Below, piece by piece: positions 15,897 to 24,480 of a DNA stretch of 43,927 nucleotides. The stretch's first letter is position 1. The number at the start of each line of letters is the position of its first letter. A program made the translations under genes and the position numbers. Where the stretch lies: positions 1 through 43,927 of the forward strand of contig JADGPZ010000006.1 of the NCBI GenBank assembly GCA_017882165.1, in the 5' to 3' direction. The DNA is from Candidatus Kapaibacterium sp. (lineage in GTDB: Bacteria; Bacteroidota; Ignavibacteria; Palsa-1295). Under the pieces are notes generated by a model. The model made no database searches. It was given only the letters and a program-made list of their open reading frames with translations, and was not told the origin of the DNA.

Positions 15897-17549
15897 CTAC
15901 TTCCCGTTCAGGTGCATCACCAGAATCTGGTTATTGTCCCGTGTCCCGACGGAAACAATTTCGTAGATGCCTCCCGGCTGTGCTGAGAAACTGGTCGACC
16001 CGCCAGGGATCACCTTCGTGCCTAAGCCGACCGAATTGGCCACGCCGATGCTCACAGCGCCACTCCCGGCGGGTGCAGCGACTACCAGAGTGTTTGCATT
16101 TCCTGGCGGAAGGGGCCTGAACGCTGCGTATGCAACGCCTCCGACGGTCGGGGTGAAGTTGGAGTACCTGTTGCTTCCGACCGGCAACTGGATGTCCGAC
16201 ACGAAGACGAGAATGACCGAATCGGGATAGGAGAAGTTCGGAATACCAATTCCAATCAGGCCCGGAGGATTCTTCAACGTCGAATCCGCTTGAACAAAAA
16301 CAAAAGAAATGGCAGTGTCGGACTTGATCTTCGTTTCGTCGAAGCCCAACTTGTTATTATCGTTCAGATCGAACATCAGGTGTGCGTTCTTCCCGTTGTC
16401 ATCCGTTGCCGATGCGGAGATTCCGATCTTGTGGATCGGGATCGAGGTGCTTGCAAAGTGGACCTCCCATGTGCCATCGGGAGCCTGGATGTACCCGGAT
16501 CCAGCTGGCGTCAATGGACTCACCGGCCAGAAGGTAAAGTTATTGTGCCCGCGAAGATTTTCACCGTTGACGGTAAAACCGAGTTTGGTGAAGCCGTTGA
16601 AATATCCATTGGATGTAGGGACTAACCCATTGACGATGTTATACCGGAACGCGGGCTGGAGGGGGGCCGACTGGTCATTGCCGATGTAGTTATCGTCGAA
16701 CGCCCTGAGACGATAGTTGTCCAGCGGTGCCTGAGCCGTGTCGATCGCCTCGGTGTCTCTCGGCATCCGTGCCGGATCGCCGGCGTAGATCAGCGTGTAA
16801 TAATTCTTGGCAGTGAACGTCTGGTCGCTCAGTCGTGCCAGCGGTAGTGCGTTTCCACTGCCGGTTTGTGTGACAAAAAACGAGAAGCTCGTATCCGTCA
16901 CGGTTGTGAGTGGAACGTAGTCCGAACTATAATTGAAATCGACGCCGTGCGTCCCGTTGACCATGTCGATCACGTCGCCATTGACGGCATCGTTGACGCG
17001 GACGGAGAGCTTGGGCGAGCCGGGCTGCATGTTGATAAAGCGCACATAGGCCGGATGCTTCGCGGTATCCGCTCCGGCAGGCTGAACGTCGTCCTCGATG
17101 GCGCGAGCGGTGAAGGTTGGCCACGGGTTCGTGGTGATGATGAGGGTATATTTCCCGCTATGCGTGTTGCCGACCGGGTCGGCCGGATAGATCAGCATCG
17201 TGCCTTCAACATCAATCTTCTGCGTGGTCGTCACACAGGCGATATAGTGATAGAGGGTTCCGCCGGGAGAAGCAGGAATTCCAGTCGTATACACAGCCCC
17301 GGCGCCATAGCGAAGGTCTATTGCCTGAGCGTTCGCCTGTACCAGAGTCGGCCGGGTGGTGCCCTCGATGTACCAATACACATCCATGTTGACCGCCGGG
17401 AGCTGAGCGAAATTCATCACCCGTATGTTCGCGAAATTCTGGACCTGATAGTCCACGACACTTGCCTGGCAGCCACCCAAAACGAGGAGCACTGTGGCGG
17501 GAGCGAGTAGGAGTCTCTTTGCCAATGGAAGGCTAAATTTCTGCTTCAT
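15897..17549 (-). CDS. DUF4397-type lipoprotein
   Basis: A 550-residue lipoprotein. The signal peptide is Lys/Arg-rich then LLLAPATVLLVLGGC, with the lipobox cysteine at residue 27. The mature protein has repeated beta-sandwich units of the DUF4397 type (IRVMNFAQLPAVNMDVYW, and AYVRFINMQPGSPKLSVRV followed by the YVPL/TVTD region). The family occurs on the surface of Bacteroidota and other bacteria; its role is undefined. It is transcribed alone, with a strong terminator at 15846. Anchoring in the outer or inner membrane via the lipid is inferred. Confidence 0.82.
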   Translation of the reverse strand: MKQKFSLPLAKRLLLAPATVLLVLGGCQASVVDYQVQNFANIRVMNFAQLPAVNMDVYWYIEGTTRPTLVQANAQAIDLRYGAGAVYTTGIPASPGGTLYHYIACVTTTQKIDVEGTMLIYPADPVGNTHSGKYTLIITTNPWPTFTARAIEDDVQPAGADTAKHPAYVRFINMQPGSPKLSVRVNDAVNGDVIDMVNGTHGVDFNYSSDYVPLTTVTDTSFSFFVTQTGSGNALPLARLSDQTFTAKNYYTLIYAGDPARMPRDTEAIDTAQAPLDNYRLRAFDDNYIGNDQSAPLQPAFRYNIVNGLVPTSNGYFNGFTKLGFTVNGENLRGHNNFTFWPVSPLTPAGSGYIQAPDGTWEVHFASTSIPIHKIGISASATDDNGKNAHLMFDLNDNNKLGFDETKIKSDTAISFVFVQADSTLKNPPGLIGIGIPNFSYPDSVILVFVSDIQLPVGSNRYSNFTPTVGGVAYAAFRPLPPGNANTLVVAAPAGSGAVSIGVANSVGLGTKVIPGGSTSFSAQPGGIYEIVSVGTRDNNQILVMHLNGK

Positions 17550-17742
17550 AGTTCTAAACCGGGAATATGCGGCTATTCAGGATGAAAATTCTGGAATTCG
17601 ATCTGTCACGAGGCTTGCGCAACGGAGCGCACGCTACGGAGCGTTCCGGGGGCGCAGTGCCAAGTACACATCAACCGGGAAAAGGTTGCGGGAATTGGCA
17701 GGCTCGCGTGAATCGGAGTGCAAATATACGACTTGGTTCGCC

Positions 17743-17782
17743 CTTAGCCACAGAGTTTGGCCTTTAGCCACACAGTTTGGCC
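17743..17782. repeat. 20-bp tandem duplication across the FGGY kinase stop codon
   Basis: Two adjacent 20-base units, 17743-17762 and 17763-17782, match at 18 of 20 positions. The second unit holds the last codons and stop of the kinase (AKLCG-stop on the minus strand). The other unit repeats the same stop-containing end directly downstream. Confidence 0.75.
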
Positions 17783-19095
17783 GTGCCGAGCGCCGCCTCC
17801 TCGGGAATCGGGGCAGGAAGGAGCGGCAATCCGAAGCGGATTTCGGCGACTTCGCGGAGCGCCCGGTTCCGCCGCATCCCGCTTCCCGCACCGATCAGCC
17901 GCGTGTGCCGCACGCTGCCTTCACGCTCAAAATAGGGCGCGGCGATCTCTTCGATCATCCCTTCGATGAGCGCTCGAACGAGCGGTGCGATCTTGAGATT
18001 CTCCGTGGTAAGGCCAGTGATCGAGGCCCGTTCGGCCTCCGGCCGGAACTTGCTGCCCGCGAAGATCGGGTCGAAGCGGATACCATCGGATGAAGTGCCA
18101 AGGGCCAGATGGTCCATTCGGGAATATCGGTCTGATCGGTCGGATAGGACCGATGGGACAGATGTAAATACGGTCAGAACATCTTGGATGAATTCGGCCA
18201 TCACGCGATAGGCTTCGCCTCCTGCGAGCGTCGGCGCGGTCACGAGAAAGCGGCCATCCTTCAGATAGCGGATGTCGGTCCCCGGGCTTGCGACTGGATC
18301 GCTCGTTTCCCACATACTCTGCGAGCCGGTGCCAAAGTTAAGCAGGAGATCGGCTGGTGTGCATCCGGCTCCGATGTATGCCGCCTGCGTGTCGCCGATG
18401 CTCGCGTGGACCAATGTCTCCCGTGGCAGACCGAGATCATCAGCGAGCGAATCGCCGATCTGACCGATCACTGCACCCGGCTCGAACACTTCGGGCAATA
18501 ATCCGGGCGGGATGCCGAAAGAACTGAGCACAGCGTGTCGCCACTCCTTTCGAACCGGATCGAACATTGCCCACGCGGCGGCGCTTGTAATGTCAGTGGC
18601 AGCGCGGCCCGCGAGCAGACTCGTTAGCCAATCGTAGATACCGAGAACATGTGCGGACCCATTAGGGAATCCTCCGTGCGCCTTCCACCATGCGAGTGTG
18701 GTGAGCAAAAATCCATTCCGTATGCCGACACCGGTTTGGTCTTCGCCAAAGCGCTGCTCCAGTTCTGGCAACAAGGAAGTGCCGCGCTTGTCCTGCCATG
18801 TAACGAAATTCGTCAGTGGTTGCAGTTTGGCATCAACGATGAGTCCGCCGTGCATTTGGCCGGTGAAGGCGATTGCGCCAATCGTGTGACCAACTTCATT
18901 GGATTTTCGAGTGAGCCGCCGAATGATTTCAAACGTCGCATCGCGAACGGCGAGTGGATCATGTTCGAAATGATGCACGTCTGTCGCGAGTCGAGGAGGA
19001 ATCGGAGCGCCTTCGGTGTGCAGAACGGCGCCATCCGCGAGCAGCAGCCCCTTGATCGCGGAAGAGCCAACATCAATGCCGATTGCGGCGCTCAT
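17764..19095 (-). CDS. FGGY-family carbohydrate kinase (sedoheptulokinase-like)
   Basis: A 443-residue sugar kinase. The N-terminal phosphate-binding loop is IGIDVGSSAIKGLLLADG, the substrate-site motif is AFTGQMHGGL (about 77-85), the catalytic Asp is in ASIGDTQAAYIGAG (D235) and the second phosphate loop is LLNFGTGSQS. The family phosphorylates sugars such as xylulose, glycerol or sedoheptulose; the short length and QMHGG motif resemble sedoheptulokinases, but the substrate is uncertain. It overlaps the upstream mannosidase gene by 4 bases (ATGA), making it the last gene of a three-gene operon. Residues 315-324 (SVLSDRSDRY) come from a repeat element also inserted in the mannosidase. Confidence 0.85.
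   Translation of the reverse strand: MSAAIGIDVGSSAIKGLLLADGAVLHTEGAPIPPRLATDVHHFEHDPLAVRDATFEIIRRLTRKSNEVGHTIGAIAFTGQMHGGLIVDAKLQPLTNFVTWQDKRGTSLLPELEQRFGEDQTGVGIRNGFLLTTLAWWKAHGGFPNGSAHVLGIYDWLTSLLAGRAATDITSAAAWAMFDPVRKEWRHAVLSSFGIPPGLLPEVFEPGAVIGQIGDSLADDLGLPRETLVHASIGDTQAAYIGAGCTPADLLLNFGTGSQSMWETSDPVASPGTDIRYLKDGRFLVTAPTLAGGEAYRVMAEFIQDVLTVFTSVPSVLSDRSDRYSRMDHLALGTSSDGIRFDPIFAGSKFRPEAERASITGLTTENLKIAPLVRALIEGMIEEIAAPYFEREGSVRHTRLIGAGSGMRRNRALREVAEIRFGLPLLPAPIPEEAALGTAKLCG
18125..18150. repeat. Dispersed TATCGGTCT element inside the kinase gene
   Basis: A 26-base segment starting TATCGGTCTGATCGG matches 20015-20040 at 22 of 26 positions. Here it encodes residues around SVLSDRSDRY; in the mannosidase gene the same element is read in a different frame. 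Confidence 0.6.
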
Positions 19096-21431
19096 GCCGG
19101 GCGTTCGAGGAAATCGACTTCGGTAACCTTGCCATCCTCAATCAGGAAGGTTTTGATTTCGAACGGCGAGAACGATGCGCTCCAACTTGCGCCAAGTGCA
19201 GGGAAGCCGAACGAGGCATCGCTCGACTCACCAGCTTGTTCCGCAGCCCGGAAAATAATGCCGTCTCCATCTTCCGCCAGTTTGATTGCACCAACATGAA
19301 TCGCCGTGCTCTTGCGCTCAATGCCTTGAAATGTCTGTGGCAGACTTCCGGCATGGGACGCTTCTAACTGGACGATCAGTGGCATTTGAAACCGTGCAAT
19401 GTGCCGACCGCTCCAATTGCCTTCATGTGGAATCATCAGCATGCGAAACTCCTGCTCGCCCTGGTCCTGATAGCGCTCGCGTTCGCCTTCGTGCATGACA
19501 TGCGGTGGTGCATGGTGCGCGAAGAGCGGACTCCTCGCCGCGACGACATAAATGAATTCGTCATCAACCGAGTAGCTATACTTCGAATCCGTGATAATGG
19601 CAAGTCCGCGGGAGCCATCGCGCTCCGAAACATTGACCCACATCTGTCCCGGCCATTCGTTCGGTCCGATGGGCCGTTCGATTGAAGCATACGGAATCTC
19701 ATACCGGGCAACGGGATCGGTGCAGCCATGACGAAAGCGTAGCTTCAGCATCCGGTTCCGCTCGTGCCAATCGAGGAAGACGCGAATTTCGATTGCCGGC
19801 GAATCCTGCGTCATGAGGATCTCTTCTTCCATTCGTGAGGAGCCGCCGCTGCTCTTGATGCGAATGCCAGTGCGGAGCGGCCCGCGTTCGATGATCTCCG
19901 TTGCATCGACGTGAAATTCGTCCTCGTAATCGGTGAATGATGTTGCTCCGTGTCCCCATGTGTCGAATTCATCGCGAACAATGATCGCTGGCACGTAGTC
20001 GTATGATAACTTTGTATCGGTCTCATCGGTCCAATCGGACACATCAGTTCTCTCGATGCCGAACACGCTCCATCCGAACGATGGTACTCTCACAACTGCC
20101 GCGAATCGCGCCCGATCATCACCAATTTTACCGGAGGATTCGATCCGCTGTGTCGGGATTGCCTCGCCATCCGGCGCGATGAGTTGCACGGCGGGGAGTG
20201 GCTTGTCCTCTCCTTGTTCCTGCGGCTGCCACAACTCAAACTCGATCAGCTCTTCGCGATTATGCGCGCTCAGGTTGAATACGACGAAATTCTGGATGTG
20301 GCCGCTGGTGTCGATCCGTGCCGTCAATCGCTGTAACTCGGTACGAGTAATCCTATCCGCAACGGAAATCGATTCGCGATACATCGAAATCGCATCATCG
20401 CACGCCTCGCGAATCGCCACACCGCCCAGCAAATCATGAAATTGATTGAAAAGAAGATTCTTCCATGCAAGACTCAGCTCCCCCTCCTCTGATAAGAGGA
20501 GGGGGCTGGGGGTTGGTGCGGCCAGAGAAGCCAGCACCTGCACGCGCTCCGCCGCAAGCAACGCGCACTCCGTCCGGCGATGCAACTGCTTGATCTCACT
20601 ATGCGCGCTGTAACAACCGATGGCGTGCGGCTGCATTTCGCCACGGACGACGGGGAGTGCGTCGCGGTCAACGGCAGCGAAGAATCGCTCCGGCTCGCTG
20701 AGGAGAATGTCGCTCCGCTCTTCGCGTAGGCGTCCAATATCCGTTAGTTCTGCAATCGTTGGTCCGCCGCCGTGATTTCCGACGCCGAAGAAGATCATCC
20801 AAGGGAATGCCCCTTCCTTGAGAAGGTGGGGGTAAGGGGCGGCTGCCTCACCAAGTTCGGCGAGCTTTTCGCGCGTCGATTGCGAATAGTTTGAATAGTG
20901 CAGTGGCAGCCGATACGTTGTGACGCGATCGCCGCTGGGCGCTTCCCACGTGAAGAGAGGGGAGGGGAGTGTCTTGTCTTCCTGTCCGGGACGCATGAAG
21001 ACATACGACGTGATCCCTGCTTTACGAAGTAGCTGCGGAAGATTCGCGTTGTGCCCGAAGCTATCGATGTTGTAGCCGACGGTCGCAATCTTTCCGAAGC
21101 GACTTTGAAAATATCGCTGACCAAGCAGTGCCTGACGAATGAAGCTCTCGCCGCTTGGCAGATTACAATCAGGCTCGACCCACCAGCCACCGACAAGCGC
21201 CCAGCGATCGTCGCGAACAGCCTCCTGAATCCGCGCGAAGAGTTCGGGATCGGTCTCTTCTACGAAGGCATAATGCGCGGCGCTCGAACAGGTGAAAATG
21301 AAGCCGGGAAATTCGCTGGTTCGGTCGAGCGCGGAGCGGCAGGTCGCGCGGAAAGCAGCAAGACCTTCGTCCATGCGCCACATCCACGCTGGATCGAGAT
21401 GCGCATTCCCAACGAGATGAATCTGTGGCAA
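19092..21431 (-). CDS. GH38 alpha-mannosidase
   Basis: A 779-residue glycoside hydrolase of family 38. Catalytic landmarks are GNAHLDPAW (zinc ligands H11, D13), the nucleophile in GYNIDSFGH (D123) and NQFHDLLGG (about 329-337, further zinc site). A C-terminal beta-sandwich follows. GH38 enzymes remove alpha-mannosyl residues from glycans. There is no obvious signal peptide, so it probably acts in the cytoplasm on imported oligosaccharides. The start is TTG 21431, immediately after the TGA of the upstream PfkB kinase, and it overlaps the downstream FGGY kinase by 4 bases. Three short repeat-derived insertions are visible (residues about 197-208, 304-320 and 464-472). Confidence 0.92.
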   Translation of the reverse strand: MPQIHLVGNAHLDPAWMWRMDEGLAAFRATCRSALDRTSEFPGFIFTCSSAAHYAFVEETDPELFARIQEAVRDDRWALVGGWWVEPDCNLPSGESFIRQALLGQRYFQSRFGKIATVGYNIDSFGHNANLPQLLRKAGITSYVFMRPGQEDKTLPSPLFTWEAPSGDRVTTYRLPLHYSNYSQSTREKLAELGEAAAPYPHLLKEGAFPWMIFFGVGNHGGGPTIAELTDIGRLREERSDILLSEPERFFAAVDRDALPVVRGEMQPHAIGCYSAHSEIKQLHRRTECALLAAERVQVLASLAAPTPSPLLLSEEGELSLAWKNLLFNQFHDLLGGVAIREACDDAISMYRESISVADRITRTELQRLTARIDTSGHIQNFVVFNLSAHNREELIEFELWQPQEQGEDKPLPAVQLIAPDGEAIPTQRIESSGKIGDDRARFAAVVRVPSFGWSVFGIERTDVSDWTDETDTKLSYDYVPAIIVRDEFDTWGHGATSFTDYEDEFHVDATEIIERGPLRTGIRIKSSGGSSRMEEEILMTQDSPAIEIRVFLDWHERNRMLKLRFRHGCTDPVARYEIPYASIERPIGPNEWPGQMWVNVSERDGSRGLAIITDSKYSYSVDDEFIYVVAARSPLFAHHAPPHVMHEGERERYQDQGEQEFRMLMIPHEGNWSGRHIARFQMPLIVQLEASHAGSLPQTFQGIERKSTAIHVGAIKLAEDGDGIIFRAAEQAGESSDASFGFPALGASWSASFSPFEIKTFLIEDGKVTEVDFLERPA
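20015..20040. repeat. Dispersed TATCGGTCT element inside the mannosidase gene
   Basis: The counterpart of 18125-18150 (22 of 26 bases identical). It is translated here as VSDWTDETD in a different reading phase from the kinase copy. Confidence 0.6.
20478..20517. repeat. Perfect hairpin element embedded in the mannosidase frame
   Basis: CCCCCTCCTCT (20480-20490) and AGAGGAGGGGG (20495-20505) form a perfect 11-bp stem with a GATA loop, followed by a CT/GGGGGTTGG run. It is translated in the mannosidase as APTPSPLLLSEEGELS. It belongs to the same family as 12267-12301 and 20808-20842. Confidence 0.7.
20808..20842. repeat. Second, degenerate hairpin element in the mannosidase frame
   Basis: CCCCTTCCTT (20810-20819) and AAGGTGGGG (20823-20831) form an imperfect stem. 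It is translated as AAPYPHLLKEGAFP, in the same phase as the element at 20478. Confidence 0.55.
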
Positions 21432-22448
21432 TCAGTTCGCGCGTCTGCTCATCGCCAGTGCCGGACCCTTGAACGTCCCCCACTTAACGAGTGGGCGGTA
21501 GTGCCGCTCGACGCGCTGCACGGTAATGCCGGTGCCGCGTCCGCCGCGGACTTCGAGGCTACATGCGGCCGTCGCATTGCCCATCGCCGCGCACTCATAG
21601 GGTGGATGTCCGCGCAGCATCGCAGCGATATAACCAGCATTAAACGCATCGCCTGCGCCCGTCGGATCGATGACGACCGGCACTCGTGGCACAGGTACTT
21701 CAAAGATCGCAGTGCTCGTGCTCGCGCTATTTCGCAGGCCGACAACCGTGCTATCGGCGCCACGGCAGAAGGCAACTTCTTTGAACCCCAAGTTGCAATA
21801 GTGGTCGACCGCAGCGGCAGCCTCGCGACTGCCGAAGAGGTGCATGTCGTCCTGCGCGGAAACGAAGAGGACATCGGCATGCGGAGCAAGCACCGGCAAA
21901 AGATTGCGCAGATCGTCGAGTTTATCCCAAAGCTTCGGGCGAACGTTGAGATCGAAGCAGACACGCGTGTGGCCATGCGCGGATTCAATCAGAGAGACCA
22001 TCTTTTCGCGCTCCTTCATCACGGCAAGCGGAATCGAGGAGAAGAGCAACGCGCGGGCGCTCGATGCGTAGCGCACGAGCTCGTCCAGCGGCTGCGCGGC
22101 GAACGCATACGTCGCCGCCGAATCGCGCCGGAGAAAGTGGAAGTGCGGATTGCCCGACTCGTCCGGATGGATAAAATAAACGCCGTTCGATTTGCCTTCG
22201 AGGATCGGCGCGTGTGAGAGATCGATATGCTCCGACTCCAATACCTCGACGAGGCCATCGGTAAATGGATCGTCGCCGATGGCGGAGATAAGCCCGGTCG
22301 TCAGACCGAGCGCGCCAGCCGCCGAGAGCGAGTTCAGCACATCGCCCGAGTAGCCCAATTGGTACATACCACGGCCGCTCTCTTCATCAACAGAATTCAG
22401 TTCGGCAAGGCATTCGCCGATGCCAATGATGTCCAGCTTTGTTTCCAT
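21432..22448 (-). CDS. PfkB-family carbohydrate kinase
   Basis: A 338-residue ribokinase-fold kinase. It has the N-terminal GYSGDVLNSLSAAGALGL sugar-site motif and the C-terminal catalytic motif DPTGAGDAFNAGYIAAM with its base Asp. The closest resemblance by eye is to 2-keto-3-deoxygluconate kinases, though fructokinases share these motifs. It is the first gene of the three-gene operon; its TGA directly abuts the TTG start of the mannosidase. Together the operon implies release of sugar from a mannose-containing glycan followed by phosphorylation. Confidence 0.87.
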   Translation of the reverse strand: METKLDIIGIGECLAELNSVDEESGRGMYQLGYSGDVLNSLSAAGALGLTTGLISAIGDDPFTDGLVEVLESEHIDLSHAPILEGKSNGVYFIHPDESGNPHFHFLRRDSAATYAFAAQPLDELVRYASSARALLFSSIPLAVMKEREKMVSLIESAHGHTRVCFDLNVRPKLWDKLDDLRNLLPVLAPHADVLFVSAQDDMHLFGSREAAAAVDHYCNLGFKEVAFCRGADSTVVGLRNSASTSTAIFEVPVPRVPVVIDPTGAGDAFNAGYIAAMLRGHPPYECAAMGNATAACSLEVRGGRGTGITVQRVERHYRPLVKWGTFKGPALAMSRRAN

Positions 22449-22501
22449 GACTTCAAAAATACGGCGGGAGTTGGGGATGAGTTTGAAGTTCGGGTAGGGG
22501 G

Positions 22502-24160
22502 CTACACTTGTATCACCCCCACATTGAACTTCGGAATTTCCAGAACATGGCTCGCGGCTTCGATGCCGGTCGAAATTGCCTGCCGCGTTGCACGCGGATC
22601 GATGACGCCGTCGGTCCAGAGGCGGCTGGCGGCGTAGAGCGGGCTGGTGTGCTCGTTGTAGTGATCTTGAATCTCCTTGAGCATCCGCTTCTGCTCATCC
22701 TCGGAAATCGTTTCGCCGGTCTTCTTCAGCGAGGCCAGTTTGATCGAGAGCAGCGTCTTCGATGCCTGCTGGCCACCCATGACGGCAATTTGCGATGTCG
22801 GCCAGGAGAAGATCAAACGCGGATCGTAGGCTTTGCCGCACATGGCGTAGTTGCCGGCGCCATTTGAGTTGCCGACGACGAACGTGAACTTCGGCACAAC
22901 GGAATTCGCGACCGCGCTCACCATCTTCGCGCCGTCGCGCAGGATGCCGGAGTGCTCCGAGCGGCTGCCGACCATGAAGCCGGTCACGTCCTGCAAAAAG
23001 ATGAGCGGAATGTGCTTCTGGTTGCAGTTCATCACGAATCGCGCGGCTTTGTCGGCGGAGTCGGAATAGATCACGCCACCGATCTGCATTTCGCCCTTTG
23101 CATTCTTGAGCACTGACCGCTGATTTGCAACAATCCCAACAGCCCAGCCATCGACACGCGCATACGCGGTGATGATCGTCTTGCCAAAATCCGATTTGTA
23201 CTCATCGATCTCGGAGCCATCGACGATACGGGCGATGACTTCGTACATGTCGTATGGCTTCGCGCGGTCGGCCGGAACGAGTGCGAGCAGATCGTCCTCA
23301 GGATATTTCGGCGGCTTGGCTTCAACGCGATCGAAATGCGGATGCACTGCCGGGCCGAGGCGGCTCATGATGCTGCGGATTTTTTCGAGGCAGGCATCAT
23401 CGTTCGGCATCTTGTAATCGGTGACGCCGGAAACTTCGGAGGTAACGCGCGCGCCGCCAAGCGCCTCGTTGTCAATCCGCTCGCCGATGGCTGCCTCGAC
23501 GAGCGCGCTGCCGGCGAGGAACACGTGCCCGGTGCCTTCGACGATCAGCGCCTCGTCCGACATGATCGGCAGATACGCGCCGCCAGCCACGCAGGGTCCC
23601 ATAATCGCCGCGATCTGCACGATGCCGCGCGCGGACATCACCGCGTTGTTGCGGAAGATGCGGCCGAAGTGTTCTTTGTCGGGGAAGATGTCCTCTTGGA
23701 GCGGCAGAAAAACGCCGGCGCTATCGACGAGATAGATAATCGGCAGATGATTTTCGAGCGAAATCTCCTGCGCGCGAAGATTCTTTTTGCCCGTCATCGG
23801 AAACCATGCGCCGGCCTTGACCGTCGCGTCGTTGGCGACGATGACTGCGAGGCGGCCCTCGACGCGGCCAATCCCAACGACGACACCAGCGCTCGCCGCG
23901 CCGCCTTCTTCCTCATACATTCCATGCGCCGTGAAGAGACCGATTTCGAGCAACTCCGTGCCGGGGTCGATCAGCTTGGCAATGCGCTCGCGGGCTGTGA
24001 GCTTGCCCTTGTCGTGCTGCTTGGCGATGTTCTTCGTACCCCCGCCCAGCTTGACGGTCTCCGCGAGCGTGGCGAGCTTCCGCAGCTCATTCTGAACGTG
24101 ATCGCGGGCCGTGCGGGCGGCAGTGGAGTCGAGGTCGAGTGGCTTTCCTATGAGGCTCAT
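22502..24160 (-). CDS. Acyl-CoA carboxylase carboxyltransferase subunit (MccB/PccB-like)
   Basis: A 552-residue carboxyltransferase, starting at ATG 24160 (MSLIGKPLDLD); a GTG 30 bases upstream is less likely. It has the biotin-dependent carboxyltransferase layout: KLTARERIAKLIDPGTELLE, the acyl-CoA binding IYLVDSAGVFLPLQEDIFPD, AIMGPCVAGGAYLPIMSDEA, then VTGFMVGSRSEHSGILRDGAK and NGAGNYAMCGKAYDPRLIF in the C-terminal half. This pattern is closest to 3-methylcrotonyl-CoA carboxylase beta subunits (leucine breakdown). The biotinylated partner subunit is not in the window. Monocistronic here. Confidence 0.92.
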   Translation of the reverse strand: MSLIGKPLDLDSTAARTARDHVQNELRKLATLAETVKLGGGTKNIAKQHDKGKLTARERIAKLIDPGTELLEIGLFTAHGMYEEEGGAASAGVVVGIGRVEGRLAVIVANDATVKAGAWFPMTGKKNLRAQEISLENHLPIIYLVDSAGVFLPLQEDIFPDKEHFGRIFRNNAVMSARGIVQIAAIMGPCVAGGAYLPIMSDEALIVEGTGHVFLAGSALVEAAIGERIDNEALGGARVTSEVSGVTDYKMPNDDACLEKIRSIMSRLGPAVHPHFDRVEAKPPKYPEDDLLALVPADRAKPYDMYEVIARIVDGSEIDEYKSDFGKTIITAYARVDGWAVGIVANQRSVLKNAKGEMQIGGVIYSDSADKAARFVMNCNQKHIPLIFLQDVTGFMVGSRSEHSGILRDGAKMVSAVANSVVPKFTFVVGNSNGAGNYAMCGKAYDPRLIFSWPTSQIAVMGGQQASKTLLSIKLASLKKTGETISEDEQKRMLKEIQDHYNEHTSPLYAASRLWTDGVIDPRATRQAISTGIEAASHVLEIPKFNVGVIQV

Positions 24161-24216
24161 GGGTGCAAATTTACGAGATGAGCGAACCAAACGTGCTGTG
24201 ACCTTATTTTCGTGCT

Positions 24217-24480
24217 GTGGGAGAAATATTTAGGGACGCCTTCGCTCGAAAATACTATTTCTGGTCGAACGAGGGGAGTGAGCCGCCGCACATTCATGTC
24301 CGGAAGGCCGACGCCGTGGCGAAGTATTGGCTGGGACCGCCATTGTGGCTTGCCTACAATGATGGATTCAGAACCAAGGAATTGCGGTTCATAGAACAGG
24401 CGATTGAAGAACATCGCGAACTCATCCTGGAAAAGTGGAATGAACAACAGTGTACCAAACATCAGGGCAACCGATCTTAA
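24217..24480 (+). CDS. DUF4160 protein
   Basis: An 87-residue protein with the DUF4160 core: FWSNEGSEPPHIHVRKADAV, then KELRFIEQAIEEHRELILEKW. It has no other in-frame start than GTG 24217, because a TGA lies 18 bases upstream. DUF4160 genes are commonly paired with DUF2442 genes, as here, where the next gene overlaps by 41 bases. The pair is widespread on accessory DNA and is suspected to be toxin-antitoxin-like, but the activity is unproven. Confidence 0.8.
   Translation: MGEIFRDAFARKYYFWSNEGSEPPHIHVRKADAVAKYWLGPPLWLAYNDGFRTKELRFIEQAIEEHRELILEKWNEQQCTKHQGNRS

Noticed and set aside
21051-22217. 388-codon plus-strand frame opposite the PfkB kinase and mannosidase genes
   Set aside because: It crosses the boundary of two well-supported minus-strand genes and has no protein family features.
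23336-24181. Long open frame on the plus strand opposite the carboxyltransferase gene
   Set aside because: It is a shadow of a highly conserved gene on the other strand; its product is Arg/Asp-rich with no recognisable motif.
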